Assembly (NCBI RefSeq): GCF_022682495.2
Contig: NC_071392.1
Coordinates: 131,687,318 to 131,751,317, forward strand
Direction: 5' to 3'
Source of the DNA: Desmodus rotundus
Lineage: Eukaryota > Chordata > Mammalia > Chiroptera > Phyllostomidae
DNA: 64,000 nucleotides
Notes under the pieces: model-generated
Databases searched by the model: none
Seen by the model: the letters and a program-made list of their open reading frames with translations, nothing else
What the model was told of the DNA's origin: nothing
Shown: piece after piece, positions 57,560-64,000 of the stretch
How the letters are laid out: every line of letters starts with the position of its first letter
Position numbering within the stretch: the first letter of the stretch is position 1
Program-made: the position numbers and the translations under genes

Positions 57560-57960
57560 CACTCAATGCGCTTGCTCATTTCATGATGGGCGCGATTTGT
57601 GTGTGTGCCTTCCCACACCTCACTGAGTGCTCAGCAGTTTTTGAACAAAATGGCATGACCCTCATGCCCCACCCTGCCTATTCACCTGGTTTTGGCCTGA
57701 GAGACTTTTTGTTTGTTTGTTTCTCCGGATGAAAAAAGCCTTAAAAGGGAAATGTTTTGCCAATGTGGAAGAGGCGAAACAAAAACACATCAGAAGTACT
57801 AAAAGGCATCAATATCGATGCGTTCAAAAACTGTTTTGAGCAGTGAAAAAAAAAGTCTAGATAGGTGTATTGCATCAAATGAGTATTTGGAAGGTGACTG
57901 AAGTTTAAATGTGTAAGAATAAATATCCAAGTTTTTATAAGTAAATTCTGGGTTTTTTGG
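57560..57960 (+). pseudogene. Mariner transposase C-terminal remnant and 3' end
   Basis: The plus strand encodes the C-terminal part of a mariner transposase. A piece reading TLMPHPAYSPGFGLRDFLF matches the region around the last catalytic aspartate (usual form PHPPYSPDLAPxD); that aspartate (in LRDF) is kept but the preceding SPDLA is changed to SPGFG. Downstream, in broken frames, come sequences matching the usual ending up to about 57,905 and an AT-rich end with 'taaattctgggttttttgg'. The N-terminal two thirds with the first catalytic residues are missing. A GTTT repeat (57,537-57,551) precedes it and another interrupts it near 57,708-57,722. Confidence 0.78.
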
Positions 57961-58924
57961 CTTTCCCCCTCCCCTTGTAGTTATACAGAACTTGTCCTGA
58001 AATGATATGAGAAATTATGGCAATGCCATGAACATTTGATAAGCTCAGTCCTCATAAAGACATAGAACAGTGATCACAAGGTGCCCCCTTTTCAGGAGGA
58101 TTTTTGAAACTTTGAGTTCACAGATGCTCCAGGTTTTTGGAGCTGCAGATGTTCATTTGTTTTCCTTTCCCTCTCAAAGCAAAGTTCTTTGTGTGGTGGA
58201 AGGTGATGTAGGAGTAGGAATTGTAGAGCCAGCTGTCGATGGCTAAGCAGGCACGGTAAGTCGATAGTGGGTAGAGTGGTCAGGATTTGGTGAGCCAGCA
58301 GTACCATTGCTCCTCTCCAGCCCCAGCAGCCTACCTTCTCCCGCTTTGCCATGTGTAAGTCATCCTGAAAAGAGATTTCATGAGAATTATCTTATGAGGA
58401 GGCCTGGTCTGGGATCTCTTTAAAGTCATGGCAGTCTGTGCTCTCTGGGGTTCAGCCTCTGTTTGTGTCACATGCAGACTTAGCTTGGCTCCAGTCTCTG
58501 AGGCATCTGGACACTGGCAGGGCCAGGCTGGAATTTGGGGTGCCAATTTGATCCCTCACATGGTGCAGCAGTCTGGTTTCTCGTTCTGTGTCATGTCAGC
58601 ACACATGCATCAGAATTCGAATGAGATGTTGACAGCATGAACATCAATGTGTGGGTGAATTCAGTTGGATTGAGATTTTCCCCGGGGAGAGAAAAGTTGG
58701 GCAGGGTGGAGACACACGGTAACTTGGGACTCCTCAAATTTCCTTCCCAAATTACCTTGTCTTGTCTTCTGACTCAAGCCTGGGCTTGAGTCTTGCTTTC
58801 CTTGATTTTACTTAAAGAGCATTAGCCCCTGTCACATATTCCTGTTGCCTTTTCTATTTTCAACCCAAATAGGAAATGACAAGGATAGTTTCAGTATAGA
58901 GAGAATATGATTAATTTTGTCACA
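57961..58924. other. Intronic stretch without gene
   Basis: Single-copy sequence. No gene or repeat recognised. Confidence 0.45.
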
Positions 58925-59400
58925 TTTAAATAAGTTTTTTGAAGTTTAACATATATACAGAAGAGTGCATCTAACATAAGTGTATAGCTTGATGATTTTT
59001 CACAAACTAAACAGTAGCACCAGATCAGGAAACAGAGCAGGACCTGTGCCCCTCAAGCCCCTCATGGTCCTTTCTAGTCACCTTCCCCCCAAGAGTGATC
59101 ACTGTACCAGCCTGTGATTAGCCTAGGTCAGTTTTGTCTGTTTGTATGTTGTTTCATGATATATTCTTTTACTGAGTAAGCTTGTGAGATCCACCTTCAT
59201 AAATTTTGACTGTAGATTATTTATTATCATCATTACTAAGTGTTTTATTGTGAGAATTGACATTTGAGTAATTTTCAGTGTTTGTTTCTTATGACTTGTG
59301 CTGCTGAGAACATTATCATATGTGCCTTTCCATGATCCCATGTGAACATTTCAATTAGATCTATACCCCAGCGTGGATGTCTTAGGATGGGCCTGTGATT
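58925..59400 (-). mobile_element. Old L1 3' end, antisense
   Basis: 'gaagtttaacatatatacagaagagtgcat' (58,941-58,970), 'caagcccctcatggtccttt' (59,054-59,073) and 'tgctgctgagaacattatcatatg' (59,298-59,321) fit an antisense old L1 3' UTR followed by the last part of ORF2. Confidence 0.75.
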
Positions 59401-62400
59401 TGCCCTTAGTAGGTCCTAATACAGTTTTCCCAAGTAGATGTACTTATTTAAACTGTAACTTGGATTTTAAACCAAAGTGGATAATTGAGTTTGAATGCCA
59501 TGGTCACATCTGTTGGATTGAAAGGCTTCCTGGGCAAACCAACCATAGCCGAGAGAGTCCAAACCTTTAGGATGGAAAAGCAGCCTCATCATGGTGATTT
59601 CACCCTGCTTTTTTTTTGTCGAGTTGCTGCAGCAGGCAGGGTGTGTCCAGACAGGAGACACTCCAGAGGCACATACCTTGCCCTTTCCAGGCTGAAACAA
59701 GAACAAGTATTACTTCTACTATCGATCCTCCTCTACTCCTCTTCCTGCCTCCTCCTCCTCTTCACAGAGTTCTCTTTTTATTTTCTCTCAGAACATCTCC
59801 AAATAGAAGTTGTATTCCCATCCCTCACCCACCACACACACATGCATACACACAGTGACACACACCCCCTGCACACACACATGGCTTTTCGTGTGGGAGG
59901 GGTAGTGCCTGAGGTAGTAATGTAGTCCAGGGAATCACAGTGTAGAGAGAAGTGTTAATTATATGGGAGAAAGTGTGATCACAATAACTGGAATTCTTTA
60001 GAGAAAAGCTTATTTAAGGAAAAAAATGCAGTAAGAACAAGTTTTTCCAGAATTACCATGTCTGAGGACAGGCCTGTGAGAGACAGCCCTCCCACACTCC
60101 GGTTCCTGCATTGTGTCCACAGTCAGCCAAATCTGAATTAAGCAGAGTGAAGGACAGAGACATCCCAGAGACGCTCAGGGAGAACTAAGACTATGGCATT
60201 TTTTTTTTTCTAAGTAGCACACAACCTTTCTAGCCTATACCCTCTGTGACTGGGGGTTGCACTACTGGCTTCCCATGGCTCAGGGCCCCCCCCCTGAGGC
60301 TAAGATCCCACTGCTGGAAGTGGAGAGCCAGGGATCTGACTGCCCATCTGGCTGCTCTCCCCAGCCCTCCGTGGGTCACCATTTGGGCAAATTTCTCTGG
60401 GAGTGAAGGCTGAACCTCAGATAACTGTTTTCTCATGTGGGGTCCCTTGCACAGGGACCTCTGCAGAGACCCAGCTTTCAACCGGACCCTGAGGATCCTG
60501 ATGCTAGCCGGGGACCCCGAGGGTCTCTGTCACAATGGCTCCTGGGAGCCTGCGAGTGAAGGCTCCCACTGTGTGGGAGTTGACTGGACACAACCCAGGA
60601 GTCCTGCAGGCATCCTTGGCTCTAGTCCAGGGGCCCTGGACACAAAAGGGGGTCTCCTGGAGAGAGATGCCATCCTGATTGGGGGTGAACACACAAAGCA
60701 AAGGCAAATGGCTGAGTCACTATCACCTGCTCCTTTCTACCCATTAGCCAAGTGTAGTAGCCCTTTCTCCTTGACCACAGCTAAGCCCAGGGCTGGGAAG
60801 CTGCCTCCTTAGTTCTGTGGCCTACATGTTGGATTCTGTGAGGGCACTATGGACCCTGGCCTGGGAGACAAACGATTTGGGATCATCCTTCATCTCCTCT
60901 ATCTTTTGTCTGTCCCCAGTTCAAGGACCAAGTAGCTACAATCAGTTTAACAAGATGTGAAAATGGTGGTTTCCAATTTCCCGTCTGTTGTTTTCTTCCT
61001 TCCATCCAGTGCCTTAGAAGATTCTGGTAACCCATAAAGCCGTATTAATGAAGCATTAATCTTCATTTCCCCCTGAAAATTGTCAAAGACCCATGCAACT
61101 GTTGTTTGTGGCTTTCAGTCACCTTGTGGTAACTGGTGCTGCCACCTGAGTTTCTATAATTGCAGCTGAAAGCAGAGGCTGGTGGCATTTCCATTAGCTA
61201 TCTCTGTCTTAATTCAAGTAGATCTGAGGGTTTTGTTATTTTAAAATATCATGCAGACCCTCAGTACCACATGTCTGTACTACCGCTAGACCCCCGGTGG
61301 CTCTGAAATGTGTGCTTGCGTTGTAAAAGCACACTTTCTCTGGTGTTTTCTCAGTTCTAGGTTGTTCCAGGGGCAGGAACACTCTGTTTATGGTGGGCTA
61401 AACTATGTGAGTGCCCATATGCAGAAAGTCTCAGGGAGACCAGGGAAGCTAGCATAGGCATTGCCTACAGTAACTCCTCCTCCTTGGGAAGGTGTAAATG
61501 AACAAGGAGGCATAAACCTCCTTCTGCAGGGTTTCTACTATATCCAGTTGGCAGAGCCCAATTCCTGGGCAAGTGAATTATTAAGGGAAGGAAACAAGAT
61601 AAAACAGAATAGCTTGGGGATGAAAGCTAAGCTCAGATGTCAGCTGATCCCACAGGGAGCTCCACAGAACAGCTCCATCCCAGAGTTGATCCTTTCTGGG
61701 TGCAACAGGGCTTCCTTTTATAACCTCAGTCAGCAATTCACTGGCCACTTGCTGCCCCTGGCATTAGGGCAGGGTAACCTGCCATGTAAGGCAGCTTCTC
61801 TAGAGAAGGGGACAGGTGAGACCCACTAGCAGCCACCACTTGCAGTGCCTGGAGTGGTGTCCTTGAGATGAAGGGAATCTGGTTGGGCACAAGTAGTGAG
61901 CCCTGCCCTGCCCACCATGGACCTAGCTGGTGGCAGGCCATAGCCTCTCCCAGCCCCATCTGTATAAACAGGTCCTGTCTGGATCCACCACTTTGGATCC
62001 TGCCACTTAAACAGGTGAATGTATGTGCTTCTGCTAGGATCTCACAGTAGATTTTTGGAAATCAAACCAACTGGATCCAATAAGACCATGCAGTGGGCAA
62101 AGCTGAGCTTTAGAGATGTGGCTGTGAGGTTCAGATGGTTTTGAGGGACTTCAGAAGTTTGGGGAGGCGTTCCCTGTTTACAAACTGTCAACAATGACTT
62201 GTGGGTGTTTCTGCTCAGGTGGACTTAGTCCATGTGCTCTGAGGCACCAGGATCTGTGCACACACCAAGCAGGGTTTGGAAGCGCCCTTAGGTACCATCA
62301 GAACCACAGCCCCATCCTGTCAGCCCCCATCCCTTCTGTGCTGTCCTCTCTCAGGCTGGCGGCCCTCTCAGGATGGTCTGGCTCATCTTCACACCACTTC

Positions 62401-64000
62401 ATTTCTCCATTTCTCCATTGTCATGGTGGAGCTTTTGGTCAGGGAAATGTCACCTGGTCCCAGTCAGGTAGAGGCAGGCATGCCACGTCCAAATTCCAAA
62501 AAATGAAAAAGGTGCTTGTCAGTAAATTTACAGAACATGCTCAGAGGGTGGCATTGATGAGTAGATAACGATTTATAATTAGCACTTCCTTTGGCTTTGT
62601 ATCAGTGGTATGTGTGGTGTTTTCAGCTCTATCTCTTCTTGGCCAAAGTGCTTCTTCCAAACTGGTGGAGGCTCTGCATTCAGAGCTTTTGGCACACTTA
62701 GCTCTCATTGAGGACAATTGAGATGAATTGTGAATCAGTGTCCCAGACAGTGGGGGTCATTTTACTGCAGAATGGCTGTCTTTTGTCTCTCTGGCAAAAG
62801 GGTGCTGAGAAATGAATGTTAAGGGCTGTGGATATGCTGAATAATAAGTGAACTTGATCCTACCAGGCAGCAAGGTCTGAAAGACTCCCTCTAATTGACC
62901 CAGTTATACCTTCAAGGCCCCTAGACTGGTGCTTTGGAAAAAGTGATTGTCTTAAGGATCTCTCTCTCTGCCTCAACACTATCAGATCCCCTCCATAGAC
63001 TCCCATCTCAATAGTGCGTTTTAGGTTTTTAGAACAACTCAAAGGGTTTCCTGGTAAAGGTAGAGGAGGGGAGGTGACCAGTGGGATTGTGAATGGGTAT
63101 GCTGGACACCCAGATCTAAGAGGAAGATTAATTTACAACTCAGAGGGAGGAGTGATGACTTAATCTGAAGCCAGTCTGCATGGGCCCTGATGGGAGTAAA
63201 TAAAAACCTCAGGTTTTTTTATGCGGTTCAGCTTTATTCATTCATTCATTTATTCATTGAGTCAACAGACAGGTGTGGGATGAGGTCAGTCTTACTGGTG
63301 TTGTGTTTGAGATGCCCCATATAGATTGGGATTTGAACCACAGCAGTCTGGGCTATGGGAAGCAGCAGTTCCTTACTCTTTTCCCATGATTGTACTGCAG
63401 GCAACTAGGATTGCAGCTGGCATTTTCCATATGTTTCAGTGTTCAAAAAGTACAGGTGTTTTTTTTGTTTTTTCTCTAAATTCATGGAGACAAGTTCCAT
63501 CACTCCTTTTTAAACAATAATTTTTAGAAATGGTATATCTTAACTTTAATACAAATATACAAAGAGCATGTTAAAGATTTGATTCAACTCATGATGGATG
63601 AGGAAATTGGTAAGATGTTACAAACATTTAAAAGAAGAATCCAAACAGACACATTTATAGATCAGGAATATTGAATGTGCAAATATGGTTTCTTCCACAG
63701 TTGCAGAGAGAAGTCAATTAAACCTATTGAACAAAATTTGCATATGTAGAGAACAATTACTAATGTAAAGAATTGTAAAATAGCTCAAGAGTAGTGAAAA
63801 GTCAGACAACCTGGAAAGATATGTTCTAGACAATGCTTAGTTTTCTATTGAAGTGCAAATTTTTCTCTATACTCTTGTTTAAAAATTCTAGTATTTTAAG
63901 CATTAAACTTGCTCAAAAATTGCCTTTTTCTTTCCTTTTTAAGATGTGATTAGCAATTATGAAAGTTTTTTTGTCATTTGGGGATACTTTGTATCTGTTG
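59401..64000. other. Distal intronic stretch without gene
   Basis: Mostly single-copy sequence. Short simple repeats: (CA)n-like at 59,828-59,881 and (ATTC)n at 63,236-63,259. Open frames of up to 125 codons (for example 60,435-60,812, 61,461-61,829 and 62,194-62,568) have no recognisable domains or splice context. An octamer-like ATTTGCATAT lies at about 63,737-63,746. I see no exon. Confidence 0.45.

Noticed and set aside
60435..62568. Several open frames of 122-125 codons
   Set aside because: They overlap each other and open frames on the other strand, with no codon bias or motif to support coding.
1..64000. CRISPR arrays, operons, prophage or bacterial genes
   Set aside because: The sequence is mammalian; nothing of this kind is present.

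Overview
This is a mammalian nuclear genome window, and the repeats point to a bat, most likely of the suborder Yangochiroptera. At least six Ves-type tRNA-derived SINEs are present, with the 'gccctggctggtgtggctca' style head and the 'cacattgatgtttctctccc' body. There are young LINE-1 (L1) copies, three copies of an ORF1-only half-L1 (HAL1), a small non-autonomous hAT DNA element with a perfect 8-bp target duplication, and a mariner transposase remnant. Ancient mammal-wide repeats (MIR, L2, MER5A, MLT1-type LTRs, old L1M) fill the background. There is no bacterial, phage or CRISPR content.

Layout. Positions 1-14,050 are almost entirely nested retroelements: old L1M fragments in both orientations, interrupted by Ves SINEs, a young L1 with a twin-primed inversion (4,976-6,044), HAL1 copy A (6,808-8,740, sense) and HAL1 copy B (12,115-14,029, antisense, 17-bp target duplication). 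From 14,050 to 23,650 the sequence is mostly single-copy, with an L1M 3' end, MER5A pieces, a probable antisense solo LTR (about 16,948-17,705), a CTCF-like site and a 23-bp palindrome. A CpG island covers about 23,650-25,200. It contains the promoter and the first coding exon (24,598-25,045, + strand) of the only convincing host gene, which encodes an acidic N-terminal region followed by a single membrane segment and ends at a consensus splice donor. I could not recognise the gene.

From 25,046 to the end the sequence looks like the first intron of that gene plus embedded repeats. No further exon could be supported. The intron holds a pair of overlapping perfect hairpins (26,262-26,338), a near full-length but dead L1 (about 30,373-37,463, antisense) with an internal 389-bp duplication, the hAT element (40,451-40,738), an AT-rich block of ancient antisense L1 (41,530-45,660), two MLT1-type LTRs, a well preserved Ves SINE, HAL1 copy C (55,277-57,259, antisense) with an uninterrupted 279-codon ORF1, and the mariner fragment just beside it.

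The most interesting system is the HAL1 family. It is a compact element of about 1.9-2.0 kb with its own 5' end (with a YY1-like motif at the 5' end), an ORF1 protein and no ORF2, so it presumably relies on an L1 reverse transcriptase supplied in trans. One copy here still has an open ORF1. All annotations rest on reading the sequence by eye. Repeat family names are by resemblance and boundaries are approximate unless a target duplication is stated.
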